This document shows, piece after piece, positions 47,334-59,047 of a stretch of 64,000 nt of DNA. The notes below the pieces were generated by a model. That model searched no databases, was not told where the DNA came from, and saw only the letters and a list, made by a program, of their open reading frames with translations. The stretch comes from Stereum hirsutum FP-91666 SS1. Its lineage: Eukaryota; Basidiomycota; Agaricomycetes; Russulales; Stereaceae. The stretch is taken from the NCBI RefSeq assembly GCF_000264905.1, contig NW_006763134.1, positions 714,336-778,335 on the forward strand, read 5' to 3'. Numbering within the stretch: position 1 is the stretch's first letter; every line of letters starts with the position of its first letter. The position numbers and the translations under genes are program-made.

Positions 47334-48403
47334 ATGCTATTTTCCAACTCTATTCAGCCCGGTCTCGTCTCACTATATTCCTCTACGGGCTCCGATCCTC
47401 TCTATCTCTGGTCTTCTCACGTAGACGCAGCTCTTGCCTCTGACTCTTTCATCACTCACCTGAACGATGCCGAGTCTCTTCCACCGCCATCACCACCGAA
47501 GCAACTGTTATCCCCGCCCTCCCTCGATCAATCGACCGCCTCTGACCCGCAGACGGAGGAAAGACCCGGTCACGAATTAGACCAAACGGTCTTACACATA
47601 CAGTCTCCTACACTGCGGACGACGTATATCAGATGTCCACCGGAAGGTTGGACAACTCATCAAGCTAGTACTGGGAGGGGTATCGATCGCAAGCTTGGGA
47701 GGAAGGGGGATCTCGGGTTGAAGCACCCTTGGATGTATGTGCAGGTTCGGAATCTTGCTAGGGAATGGTCGTTCGAAGTTGGATTGGTCGACCAGGGCGG
47801 TAGAGAGGGTATTGTAAGATGTTCAACCTTCCAGGTATGTTTGCTTATTGATCACCGTCGATCATGCCACACTCGAGCCAAAAAGTTGCAGTGGTGTAGG
47901 CATTCCATTCTATTTTGACATGAATTCAGTTGTTCCCGGTGGTTAGTTTGTGGTCTTCTGAGGGCAGCTCTTCCCTTCAATCTTCTGATGGCTTCTGTCC
48001 GTTTGCTGACCACCGGTCCGACGTTTCTCAGCACGAAGCAAAGTTAACGCTCAGGCCCACTCACCCGCCCCTCCTACACCTCCCTCTTTCCTTCCCCGCT
48101 GCCACCCAAACTACGCTGACCGCTTGGTCCACAATTTCACTCAATCTTCCTTCTCTGCTTCCACACTTTTCTTCCGCCAGCCTGATCGGCCGTCACGACG
48201 ACTCTTCGGATGAAGACGACGACGAGGATGATGGCGGAATTGCGACTGCGCCTACGGGGAGTATGCCGCTCCCTAGTTCAAATTTCTCCCATGTGGCGTA
48301 CGTGAAGATTTATGCGACGTGTAGGCTGAGGAGGGTGTGGTTCAGTGAGGGCGGGCCGGGACAGAAGTTACCATGGGAATTTGAGCTATATGGCACTTCT
48401 TGA
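47334..48403 (+). CDS. CFAP20-domain (DUF667) protein
   Basis: Two exons, 47334-47834 and 47930-48403, close to 324 residues. CFAP20 is a microtubule inner protein of cilia and centrioles, about 190 residues and very conserved. Family landmarks are visible: MLFSNSIQPGLVSLYSSTGS (compare the family's MFKNTFQSGFLSILYSIGS), PLYLWSSHV, TTYIRCP, LGLKHPWMYVQVRNL, WSFEVGLVD, LTAWSTISLNL, then HVAYVKIYATCRLRRVWFS and the end LPWEFELYG. Extra length comes from a Pro/Ser-rich insertion after residue 40 and an acidic insertion DDSSDEDDDEDDGG before the last block. Agaricomycetes have no cilia, so the role must differ; a non-ciliary nuclear or microtubule function is only a guess. Confidence 0.88.
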
Positions 48404-49924
48404 TGTACAGGCCAAATGGTGCTAAAGATTTGTGTGCAGAATAACCTTTTGAGTCGGATGCTCCATACAGTAGTCCCTTTCGCGGCGTCTTGGTCTGCGT
48501 TTCATCATTACGGAGCAACTGCGATATTATCGGAAGGTCATAGATGGCGAGGTCTGTTGACTATGAGTTGTCCGCTCAGCGCACAAAAAAGGACCTAGTT
48601 TCCCATCCCCTGAACCATCCCAGTCGTCTCCAGGTAGCAGCCACATTTCAATCACAATCGTTTGTCCACGAGGCAACTACTTGAGTATACTGATTCATAG
48701 CCCATGTCCGTTATATCTACCTTGCTCGTCGCCACCTACGTTTACGCGTGCCAGTGGCCACTGGCAATCCCCAGGCCTTAGTGCTGTTTGATTTTGATTT
48801 CCATTCCCAATGTGATACACGCTTTGCTTCTGTCTGACATTTGTGACACCAAGGTCGTGAAGCGCCCGTCTGCGCCATGCTGCTGGGTCAGGAAGGGCCA
48901 CATCAGTAATTTGCGACGCCTTGTTGAGACAAGACCCCATGGGCGGTGATGGATCGGAATTCCATTCGTTATCGTTCTTGGTTCAAATCACTCGGAAGTA
49001 TATTCACGTCTAGAATTGTTCTAGCGTGTACGATCGATGCGGTGAACTTGGAGGAGCTTTATATCATGATTTTACTCTGTTTTTCTCCAAGGCGTTAAGT
49101 ATTCGAGAAATCGCGCTACAGCATCGATCTTTGGTAAACAGATTGGTACTTCAAATGGACAGTGAGGATTCTCATGTGTAAAGTATTCATGCAGATCGAC
49201 TCAAAAGAGGTACGTGTCAACATCATGGCTCATATTAAGCACCTTTCCTGACTGCCACACGCCACAGTCTCGCACTACATATCCCCCGCATTCAAGGCCT
49301 TCTTCACGGTCTCTCAGCCCTATTCCCGGATCCTTCGACGAAGCATAATCCACTCACGGCTTGCTCTTATTCGAGCCCAGTTTCCAGCCGTGTGACTCCA
49401 AAGAAAGTTCGTAAAAAAATAGAACCTATGTGAAACAGGGCGTACATTGGCGAAGACAATAGAGAAGTTCGTCCGGGGTCATTCTTGTACATCTTACGCG
49501 ATGACGGCGCCAAACTTCCACATCGTAGTCAATCACCAAGAACTGCGGTTTCACCAAGTCGAAGGCGCTGTCGTCTTTGCGACATGGCTTGCCTGGAAAA
49601 CCATACCAAGAACGTAATTGCAACGATTTCATTCCCAGTCGCAGCACTCCCAAGTGACAGATGAAGCATGAAAGATAACGATGAATGAGTTCCCGAACCC
49701 GTTCTCTAGATTTACACTATGTACGAAGGTAGAATTATGGAATACAAGCTCTATACACAAGCGCGCAAGCGAAGCGCATATACCGAACCGGAACTTCACT
49801 ATAAAGCGCTACATAACCTTCCTAAAGAAGCAGACAAACAACATAAAACCGACTAGAAAGCATATAGCATACGCCCCAATCATACACACCCCTTCACGAT
49901 GATTAAGGCTACCCTCTCACAAAC
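48404..49924. other. Intergenic 1.5 kb, no supported gene
   Basis: Convergent spacer between the CFAP20-like and HAD genes. A 75-codon minus frame (49653-49426) has no recognisable domain. I see nothing else. Confidence 0.45.
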
Positions 49925-50953
49925 TTACGATCGTCCGAGTCGCAGACGCCAGTGACTTCTCCTCCGAACCCATGCCCACATTCGTCTCAAGCCTACGTCC
50001 ACCTTCGGTTCGAAAGATGTATGATAGCCTTCAGACTTGACGTGGAAAGTATGGTCAGACTCCTCGGAAATAGTGATGGGCGTGTATTGTTGTACGTGCA
50101 GGAAGGTCGGTGTTGTTGGTGTCATGGGTGAGGGGGATGCGGGAGGAGAAAAAGAGTCGACGATGGCGAGGAGGGAGCGTTTGACGTTCTCGGAGGTGTC
50201 CCAAACGATGCCTTGGATCCCGAGCGAGCGAGCAGCATCGACGTTGACCAGCTTATCGTCGACAAAGACAGCGCTTCGTGGGTCGGCACCAATATGATGT
50301 AAGACGTGCTGCGGGTAAAAAGGGACGAACGGGGGAGACAAGAAAGGGCAGAACACCGTCAGCATCAGAGAACCACAATCCCGTAATCCACGTTCCGACC
50401 ATGACCCCAAGGAGAAGCATCATGGGGTGAGAAGGCGCGAGGAGATGGAATGCAAGAGAAGCCTGCATACCTCAAAGAACCTAACGTCTGGCTTCCGCAT
50501 GCCCACCTCCCCGGACGTAAAGACTCCGTCAAAAACGTCCCAATGGCTTGACATCGTCCTCAACACCTCATAGTCCGGCTTCGAGATATTAGACATCGCA
50601 TATACCCTCAGCGACTCGCCCGAGTCCTCCTTCAACTCCCGAATAAATCCCACGAACTCATCGTTCGCCACGAGCGAGTCGTGGGCGTCATCCACTGCCT
50701 GAGCGAACTCCGTCGGGTCGAGGTCGAACTGCTCGCATACGAGACGGTAGCAGTCGGATTGTGATAGAAGTGAACACTCGTAGTCGTGCCATGTCTGAGA
50801 ACGGGCTATGGACTTCATGGTGCGTGGTGGGATGGTGGTAGACGTGGCGCCTGACCATGTCCAGAGGACATCTCCAAGGTCAAAGATGAGAGTAGTCGGG
50901 CCCGAGGATTGGATCGAAAGATCTAATGGGGACGGAATTTGTGAGGATGGCAT
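49925..50953 (-). CDS. HAD-superfamily hydrolase
   Basis: Exons 50953-50471 and 50308-49925 give 288 residues. HAD motifs appear in order: motif I TLIFDLGDVLW (nucleophile Asp, in the D-x-G context of YihX/epoxide-hydrolase-N-like members), motif II VYAMSNIS, motif III with lysine in GMRKPDVRFF, and motif IV AVFVDDKLVNVDAARSLG. A helical cap lies between motifs I and II. Such proteins are usually phosphatases or dehalogenases of small molecules; the substrate is unknown. A Pro/Thr-rich stretch and an Arg/Trp-rich end follow the domain. The ATG at 50953 sits 18 residues before the fold; an in-frame ATG at 51220 would add 89 residues, possibly a targeting leader. Confidence 0.87.
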
Positions 50954-53900
50954 GATGTCTGAGAGGCGTGAAAGAGAAGGGGGGAGTATGCGCAAGGGTG
51001 CGAGACGCGGGACGTTGGCGTGTTCTGAGCGGGTACTCAGCGCATCTGAGAAAGAAGGAACGTCAGGGACTTTATATCGCTCGGGTCGCCAGCCTGGTGT
51101 GTCCACCTCCAGATACGACCAGATCGCAGATTTTATGCCCACGCACCTTAGCATGGCATGGTATGGTAAGTCTGTGCCGTTGTCGCGAAGTTGATGGAAT
51201 AGCCGTAAGGGACGATACATCGATTAGTAGCTTTTAGGAGACTACGCCTCGGAAGGAAGGTTGATGGAGACATGACCAAAATGGGAGTCCTTGTGGGGCC
51301 GTCCGAGCCCCCTCGAGGACCCGAAACAGTTCGTCAAGTTTTCGGAATAGGAGGAAAAGGACTCTGCCGACAGGAGCAAGATCCCACGCACCTCACGAAT
51401 CCACTCCCAAAAATTTTGTAGGGCGCATGGAGGACTGAAAGGCAAGGATATGAGGATAACGGCGAAGGTGAACAGACGGGTCGATGATGTTGCGGAGAGG
51501 GTTTGTTTGTCACAAGTCGGATGTGTTTACAGAAAACTTACCGAATCCTGCTGTTATGCAGGGACAAAATCTCGGTTCCCTGAACATATCGTGTTAGCGT
51601 GAGAAGAACCGAAGAGATGAATCGCAACTCGGTGCATGTTCACTGCGCTTCGCAACCGCCATGAAGGCACCGAATTCCTTGAGTACGTATAAGGACTTGA
51701 TCTATAGCAGATAAGTTAACCAAGCAATATCATGCGGATACTCTCTAGGAGTCTGCTAATAACTCCAAGGAGCTGTGGAGAGCTGCATCACTAGGCAGAT
51801 CTTCTCCTGCCGCGCTCATCTGAAGCCCGAGCCCTTCGATGGACCCACTGAGTCCTGTCGAGGGTTTTCAGGGTTTACCTGCCTCCTTCCTTCTGTTTAC
51901 GTCAATTTCACGAAGCTCTCGGCATTGTATGAGTGAAATCGATCTGCAAAATGAATCTTTCTCATGAACTGCAAAAGGCATAAAACACACACCCATCGAC
52001 ACCCATTGGTGTCGATGTGATCGCCACGATCCACTTGCAGTCGACGATATCCTACGATATTCATCCCACGCCAAGATTTGAGGTTACGGTGCCAATAAAT
52101 ATCTGGCAAAAGTTCTCCTAAGTGCGGCGTATGGTGCAAACGGATTAGTCATCACCTAATTTGGACAGCGGCAAAAACTCTGGCGAGGCATCGAAAACCC
52201 AGAAAATCTAAAGAAAAACATTGACGATGTCCTTTATTTCCTTATTAGGAAGGTGGCAAAATCGTGGGAGACTACCATTTTTATCTCCCTCAATTTTGAG
52301 ACTTTCGACAATCGGTTTAGAGGAACTGTTCCCCTCATCAAAAGGAGCATTTCCTCTAAACCGATAGTCGAAATATTCATTTTCGCACGCACAAAACGGA
52401 TTCTTCCGGCTTGTTCAAAGTTGGTGGCAACTAGCCCGATTGCACCATAGTGAAGACGCAACCGGAGGATTTCACAAGACTTTCTTGTTATCAGGTACAA
52501 ATCCTCTGTACAGGTTGTCCATGATGTTCTTGCGATTCGGCATCGCGGAGGTTGCGCGTAATGGTTAGTCTCCCTGCAAAGAAAGAGGGCGAACATATCT
52601 CACCCTGATGATTCCAAAACATATCTTCTCGACGCAGCCCAACATTTGTCGGAATTCCTATAATTAGCGTATCATCGGGTCCCGGGAGAGACGGCCTGGT
52701 TACGAGAACCTGAGCGCATATTTCGACACCGGGCAATTTTCTCGTACAAGAAGTGCTCCTCGTGGATCGGTCCCGCCTCTGATGTTCCTCAACGAGGGTG
52801 GGATCGGCATCCATGGAGTTAACAGAGACTCTGTCGGCATGATTGTCTTCCGACCCGCATAATTCGCGTTGCGGCAACTATCGTCGACACGAACCTGACG
52901 GTCCATTGTCACCTAAAGCCGAATACACTGGGTCAGCTTGGCATGGAAGATGTTCATGATGTACAGGGACTGCTTCACAAATTGCTTCTCGGGTTCCAAG
53001 GGCCCCGGGAGGATAAATCTGACTGACGTCGACGGCAGTGGAGGGGTAAAATACACGCAATAGTTACCTCTGCGCTACCTCACTGGGAGAGACCAACGGA
53101 ATATGGTCAGATTGCTGCTTCAGAGCCCGAGGTATTACGGCGCTAAGTGCTGCGTTGGTGAGCAGATATGCTGTGCGCTGAGAGTTATCGATAATTGCGA
53201 GAAACTGATGGCCACATATTGAGATAGGCGAAGTCAGAGACTCGGAATGTACACCAGTATGACCGAGTATACTGATGGCGATTCAGTGAGCCGACCGAGA
53301 TCGGAGGGTCTTTCAGATATCAGAAAGCACAACTGGAGATATATCGATCCAGTGACGACTCGCTATTTGGATGCCTCTGAATCAAAGCGATCCTCGGCGA
53401 TTTCAAGAAAGCGGCTCGAGGATATACGTTACCTGAATGCTGGCGGACCGTGACAGTGATCCAACTTCGAATTTCGAACTTAGAAGGTCGAGGTCTTCTC
53501 AGAGTCAGATGCGACCACTTGCGCCTCGTGTCCGTCAAAGATTCAGGCCGTCCGGTCAAGTGTTTGAGTCCAAGTCCACGGAAAAAGAGATTAGACGTAC
53601 GTACAGAGGTAGATCCACAGTTATTCACATTGCAGTATTGCAGTGAAAGGGAGAAGAAGCCCGATGTGGAGACACGAGGGTGCACGAGGCCTGCCAGGGG
53701 GCGTTCTGCGTGGCCTTGCGTGGCACGTAGGTATGTCTGAGGGATGAGCATTTGTCGCGCGAAACAAGAGGCAGAATGTTCTCAAACCCACGAGCTTGAG
53801 CTCAGAGGACGGAAGGACCCACATTCGCACGGTATCGATCGCGTTGCCATGCAGGTGGCCTCCTCCTCGCAAGAATGGAAGAGACTTCTTCGTGTTCGTG

Positions 53901-55233
53901 TATTACCTGGGCTAAACATATATTCTAATATAAGTGACTCAAGCGTAGATCCTCTGCCGCAAACATGAACAATTCGAACGTGTTGTGAGCGGTTGGGGAC
54001 GTTTGAGGGACGTACTGATATGTAGTATGTACCTGGCCTTCAAAGAAGGCCGATCGATGATGTGCAGAAGTTGGTGATATGATACCCTTCTGTGGGAAAT
54101 GGCGTAGTGTTCTTCGTTCAGCTAGAAGAAGAAGATTACAGCCACGCTTTGACGCCCTCTGGGACCACGCTTTGAACATCTCGGCATTGCGTTTGCGTAA
54201 ACTACTGAGACCACTGTGGAAAGCGTTGGGACGGGGCCTCAGATGGAGCAGTGGGGTTTGAAGGAGCCACGGCATACCGAAAAATGGAGCTTGAAGCCGA
54301 TAGATAGACAGGACGGGTGGGTTTGCGAATGGCGGACTGTTTGAGCGGTGGTGTTTGGAGGAGAAACGGCATACCGAAAACAACAGTCAGGAACCGATAA
54401 GCGTCGAGGGCGAGCGGATTCGTATCTGAAAAACAGGTTGTAAAAGTTTTCGACTGACACGTCGGGCGGACAGCGCCTACAACTGCACCGCGAGACCTAC
54501 TAGTGGGATTCCGAGGAAGTATCAGCCTGAAGCATCGTAGTGAGATCGCGTGATAGCTTAGCTGCAGAACAACGGCATCATTGCAAGAAGACGAACAGCG
54601 GAAGAAATATCACTGCTCCTACTGGACGACGGCTAGAGAGTAGAACACCAGGCTACACCAGGACGCAAGGACGCACGCTGACCAGTGGTTCCTGCGCACG
54701 TACAGGTTGGGTTGGGCGCTAGCCTGAACTCGAAGTTCCCCGCGAAACTTCCCACGACGGTCGGTTTACGCTTTGAACTCTCCCTATGTACTGCGCGGCT
54801 ATCAGTATAGCTTCAAGGGTTCCTACCAATCAGCAATTCGGGTGGCGCTGCGCTAAACACTGCGCTAGGCTATAGCAAGAAGACCGGGCGACCACCGATG
54901 AGACATACTTCTCGCATTTATGACTCTGTGGCGGCAGGGTTCAGCTAGCTCTAAGCGCTACGCGAACACGGTGTCTATTCAATGGACGTACAAACAAATA
55001 TTCTCTACGCGCAAAAAACGTCTAGGGCAGTCAGCAGCACGTCTATGACAGAACGCCAGTCGGACCACGTAAAAATTAACGAAACACGACCCACATACGA
55101 GAACAACGCACGGAAGGTGAAGCAGCCCCCTTCCTTTCCTTCATCTATGAAATCCACCATCCGTCCAGCCAGCCGCTAGCCAGGTCCGAACAATCCGGTT
55201 TCGCCGTTCGATGAGCGTCTGCATGTCTAGGTT
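50954..55233. other. Gene-poor interval of 4.3 kb
   Basis: No gene could be supported. Frames of 60-150 codons occur on both strands (for example minus 52877-52491 and minus 53751-53320) but lack domains or a splice chain. The region may contain decayed sequence. It holds a strong hairpin at 52303-52373. It also holds two loosely repeated units near 54273-54305 and 54366-54402 sharing GGCATACCGAAAA. Confidence 0.45.
52303..52373. repeat. 23-bp-stem hairpin
   Basis: Arms 52303-52325 and 52351-52373 are reverse complements with a single mismatch (position 52310) around a 25-nt loop. The left arm ends ATCGGTTTAGAGGAA. Confidence 0.85.
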
Positions 55234-56619
55234 CTAACCCACCCACTCTATCACGTAATAAGCATATTCCACCTCTCCCGCCCCATCCCTCCATCCCCTC
55301 CTCTCCGACGCCTGTTCCTCGCAGAGCACGACTTCTTTCTTCGTGATATACAAGCGAGGGCCAGCTGGGTCGGTATGGTCTGTGGAGTGCCCCGCAGTTA
55401 AATATGGAAAGACTTGCTCGATGGTGCTGGATTCGAGCGTGTGCGTTCTGCGGAGGGGGATCATGAGATGAAAGTGAGCTCCTGAGTGATCTTTTTGGTC
55501 TATAGACGTATCCGAGGGTGCGGAGGACGATGGTCGTCGCAGAAGCTTTTCGAGACACGTTTTGATCCATAATGCGTGTTCTAGTTCGTAAATAATATCG
55601 GCTCCAAGTATAAGATCGAAAGGCTCGTCGAAAGGAGGCGAGAGAGCGTTCGTGCTGTTGGCTGCTTCGGACCAATCGAGGCGATGGGCCGAAATCGACA
55701 CGGAAGAGGATGACGGTAGCGATGGCGAGGAAGGCGGAGGGAAGTTGGCGACGACGTTGGTACGAAGATTCGAGAGGATAGAAGGATGAAAATCAGACGC
55801 GACGACCTCGACCTCATCGTACCCAAACTCCTCCGCTTTTCCTTCCAAAAACTTCCCCGCCGTCAAACTGACTAATCCCGTCCCCGCGCCCAGCTCCAGC
55901 ACTCTCAGCCTCCTGCTCGTGCGCTCACCATCATCATCTAAACCCACTGCCTCTACCCGTCGTCGCTCATGCCCTCCAGGCCCGAGTCCAAACTCCTCCG
56001 GCATCTCCACGATCATCTCCGACATCACACACGCGCTCCCCCACGTCTGCGCCCCGACCGTGCCATAATCCCCATTCTCCAACGGCGCGTCCTTTAGCCT
56101 GATCATAACCGCGCCCGAGCCTTCATGATCAAACGCGTGCGTCCGAGTGACCGCGCCTGCGGCAGCCGTACCAGCACAGACAGCAAGGATAGACGCGGCG
56201 AGTTGGATGACGGATTCATAATCGATAGACTGCGAGTTGAAAGTAGCCGAGAGGGTCGAATCCGGTTCTTCGGAGGTCTCGCAGGCAGAGACGAGGACGT
56301 CGACGAGGGAAGTTAACCAGCGGGTAGCGTACGATCGTTCGAAAGCATCCGTTCGTAAGGACTCGAGCTCTTCGTCTACTTTCGCCTTCGAACAAAGCTT
56401 TTCCGATTCCAACTCAGGATGCAGCCCATTTGCAGCAGATCTCGAAGCAGAACCCGCCTTGACACGCCTCGTACCCCGCACGTCCGGTAAGTAAACCCGG
56501 CGAAGATATTCCAACGACTGTACTAGCCGCTCAGTCGAGCATTTCGGGATGGCTTTCACTGAGGGTAAGAAAGATGTTGGAGCGGGGAGGGGCGTACCGA
56601 GGTCGAAATCGATGGTCAT
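55234..56619 (-). CDS. FAM86/EFM3-type protein-lysine methyltransferase
   Basis: One uninterrupted frame of 461 residues, intronless among intron-rich neighbours. The N-terminus (MTIDFDLGTPLP, then RLVQSLEYLRRVYLPDV) matches the FAM86 leader. The methyltransferase-16 fold follows: motif I LRVLELGAGTGLVSLTAG, VVASDFHPSILSNLRTN, RLDWSEAAN, the post-I motif DLILGADIIYELEHALW, and FHLMIPLRRTHTLES. FAM86A/Efm3 trimethylates a lysine of elongation factor 2 in the cytosol; assignment to that substrate is by family only. The ATG at 56619 is supported by the duplicated copy, whose similarity also begins there; the frame upstream has only a TTG. Confidence 0.88.
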   Translation of the reverse strand: MTIDFDLGTPLPAPTSFLPSVKAIPKCSTERLVQSLEYLRRVYLPDVRGTRRVKAGSASRSAANGLHPELESEKLCSKAKVDEELESLRTDAFERSYATRWLTSLVDVLVSACETSEEPDSTLSATFNSQSIDYESVIQLAASILAVCAGTAAAGAVTRTHAFDHEGSGAVMIRLKDAPLENGDYGTVGAQTWGSACVMSEMIVEMPEEFGLGPGGHERRRVEAVGLDDDGERTSRRLRVLELGAGTGLVSLTAGKFLEGKAEEFGYDEVEVVASDFHPSILSNLRTNVVANFPPPSSPSLPSSSSVSISAHRLDWSEAANSTNALSPPFDEPFDLILGADIIYELEHALWIKTCLEKLLRRPSSSAPSDTSIDQKDHSGAHFHLMIPLRRTHTLESSTIEQVFPYLTAGHSTDHTDPAGPRLYITKKEVVLCEEQASERRGWRDGAGEVEYAYYVIEWVG

Positions 56620-57031
56620 CGCATGGTTGGAGGAGGAGCTGAGCAGGAGAATTTTTGGTGAGGAGATGGAACGGCTTGTACGGAGAGGCGCAAGTTGCCG
56701 GGCGGAGATGCGGGGGGTGCCACACGGTGCCACAGGAGCCGAGTAACCTCCTTTCAAAGTTGCGAGACTGTGAATTTGTTCAACTGCATAGATCGACGGC
56801 CTTTCCCTGGTAGCTGAAATCGTTTCACCAGGCTTGATTATACTTTCAGCACTGGATACGCCACCTACACTTTATCTCACGTTTGCTTTAGATGAAAAGC
56901 GCTCCCTCCACGGTAAGAGACTGTCTCTGTCGTCGTTCCGAGTCGACTGTGGGGTTTTCGCCTTCGACTCGCCGTCTCGCTTCTACAATCGAGGTCGATC
57001 TTTGACAGACTCGGATTCGCTCAGGACCAAG
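56620..57031. promoter_or_regulatory. Divergent promoter, methyltransferase / MYND gene
   Basis: 412 bp between divergent starts. The plus frame of the MYND gene is open upstream from 56834, so its N-terminus could be longer than annotated. Confidence 0.4.
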
Positions 57032-59047
57032 ATGCTCGCAGAAGGACCGTCTCCGTCTCCGAAGTATCTCAAATGGCAACGAATTGCAAGGAATAACCCT
57101 CGGCGTGTCATTGCTCTGATTATGCACGAAAATCCGAATCAGTGGGGAGATGATCTCGTAGCAGTAAGTGTACCTTCCCATATGTTTTTATGTCGTCTGT
57201 ACTTACTATATATCACTCCAGAACCTTGATTCAGCTCTTGACGTTGTCTTTGATCTTACGATGCGATGGGACTCCGTGTGGGAAGGTCTAGTAAACGAAG
57301 GCATCGTGAAGGCATTGTGTTATACTACACGAGAGCTCGTACTTCTGCTGTCAGAAGAGGAGAGGCGTGCGGGACCAGAGTCGAACGTGAGTGTCCATTC
57401 ATTGCTCAACCCCATATACGCCTTTTAGGCTTAACCACAATGCGGTAGAAACATGCGTCGTGGTACACTGGACTCACAACGCTGAGATCTGCGGTTGCGA
57501 ACCATAAATTGGGCAATCCTGCGAGTCCTGCCCGACAAAGATTCATGATAGATATGAAAGAATATTGGAGTGAGATTATGTTAGTGGTAAGTTCTTAAAG
57601 TCTTTGTCGCGGTATCACCATCGTTCGAATTGTTCTCCTCGGCTCCTAGCTGTGGCTCAAGCCTCAGTACAGTTTGAAGCCTGGGTGGTGTCATGTCGAC
57701 GAACGATATATTACCGGAGCGCTCCTCATATTCATGCTTTCCATGGACCCATCTATCCTTGAGTGGGTACTAGCTTACTCTATAAGGCGAAACATACTTT
57801 TCTGATTGAGCGTCGCTGTAGCGTTATCGATTCCCCTAACGACATTACGGTTGCGGTATTGACGCGCATGTGGCTACACTCAACCGAGACTAGGGACTTC
57901 ATAGGGTGCTTGACCCCATTGTTAACGGTGTTCTGGCCCCAAGCTCAGGTTATCCCAGGTGTAGTTGAAGCTTGTCAAGAATACAGAGAGATACGCCCCG
58001 TCCCACAACACATCATCGCCTCGTTCACCCGTGGCTTTCCGGACGGTTCCGCACGAAAGTTTGTTCGAGCACTCGAGAAACGTCTGCCGACAATGGAAAT
58101 TGCAGATCTTTCCGAAGTCAACAGAGCCCTGGCATATCTCTTCCGAGCGGCATAGTGGGGCAGATCTGATGCTGATGACGCCTTCATTCGAGCGATGTGT
58201 CGAGGTCAAGATCTTTTTGACGGCTTGTTCCTTGCTCTCAGAGAGCCTCACAGGGTGGTACCGTCTGAAGGCTCAGACACTGGCACAAATTTATTTCAAG
58301 AATGGGTCGTACTCCTCGTGGAGACTATCTTTCGGAAACTTACCACAGAATGGGCAATGCACCGTGAGCCGTTCATCCGACTTTGTCGGAAAGCCAAGCT
58401 CCTCGATGGGCTAGAGGTCCTCTTTTTTCAAGGATTCAACAGGGCGGTCGCATTTGGTAAGTACTTTGGGTCTTGTTTTTTTTTCAAAGAAGCCTTGCTG
58501 ATCTCGTCTTTGGATAGATCTAATTGGAAGCATTATTCGCCACCTGAATACACTCTTCCTGGCTTCGCCAGAGCTCATACCCATCCTCCGCCATGATCTG
58601 CCTCGCTCGCGCATATTATATGCTTTCCTGGATATATCATACGGTCCTGAAGCACCACAGTTACGGCATCAGCTCCGGGCAAGAGGCCCTTCACGGATTT
58701 ACCCCTCGCTCTGGCGTGCGCCTTCATAGATCGTCTGCAAACGATCTGTCATGTAGATGGAACATGCATGCGGCGAGGGTGCGGACGAAAGCGACGGAAG
58801 CGATGCAAGACATGCATGACTCAATATTGTGGAATCCTCTGTCAGAAGCAGTGAGCATCTCACGTTCAAGTTATTCTTGTTCGATGTTTCTGATGAGTAC
58901 GTACGTCTTACCAGAGATTGGAACGAGCACAGGCTTGTATGCGGTTACTGTCTGGTTCTGAACGAAAACAGCCCTGGAGATACAGAGGTCAAGCTTCCGT
59001 CGAGATTCTATACATTACCTCGTAGCTCCGCTGTACCGCGAGTTTGA
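57032..59047 (+). CDS. MYND-type zinc-finger protein
   Basis: Several exons. The first (57032-57163) reads MLAEGPSPSPKYLKWQRIAR and MHENPNQWGDDLVA. Helical, armadillo-like sequence follows (NLDSALDVVFDLTMRW, ELVLLLSEEERRAG, ITGALLIFMLSMDPSILEW). The C-terminal MYND finger is read across the last intron: C-M-R-R-G-C, KRCKTCMTQYCGILCQKQ, DWNEHRLVC, giving the C-x4-C, C-x2-C, C-x3-C, H-x3-C ligand pattern. The end is FYTLPRSSAVPRV. Such proteins form large Agaricomycete families of unknown role; MYND domains bind proline-rich partners. An in-frame TAG at 58153-58155 interrupts the reading frame in the middle; an unrecognised intron or a disabling mutation are both possible. Confidence 0.72.

Noticed and set aside
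48980..49000. Possible tRNA B-box (TTGGTTCAAATCAC)
   Set aside because: It lacks the GGTTCRANYCC consensus end and no matching A-box or cloverleaf could be formed.
51868..53060. Minus-strand peptides in the gene-poor region, possibly from a decayed transposase
   Set aside because: Fragments such as VRFILPGPLEPEKQF vaguely recall fungal transposases, but no catalytic motif, terminal repeat or continuous frame was seen.
54240..54402. Two degenerate units sharing GGCATACCGAAAA
   Set aside because: Only 13 nt are identical and there is no third copy; treated as chance or old duplication.
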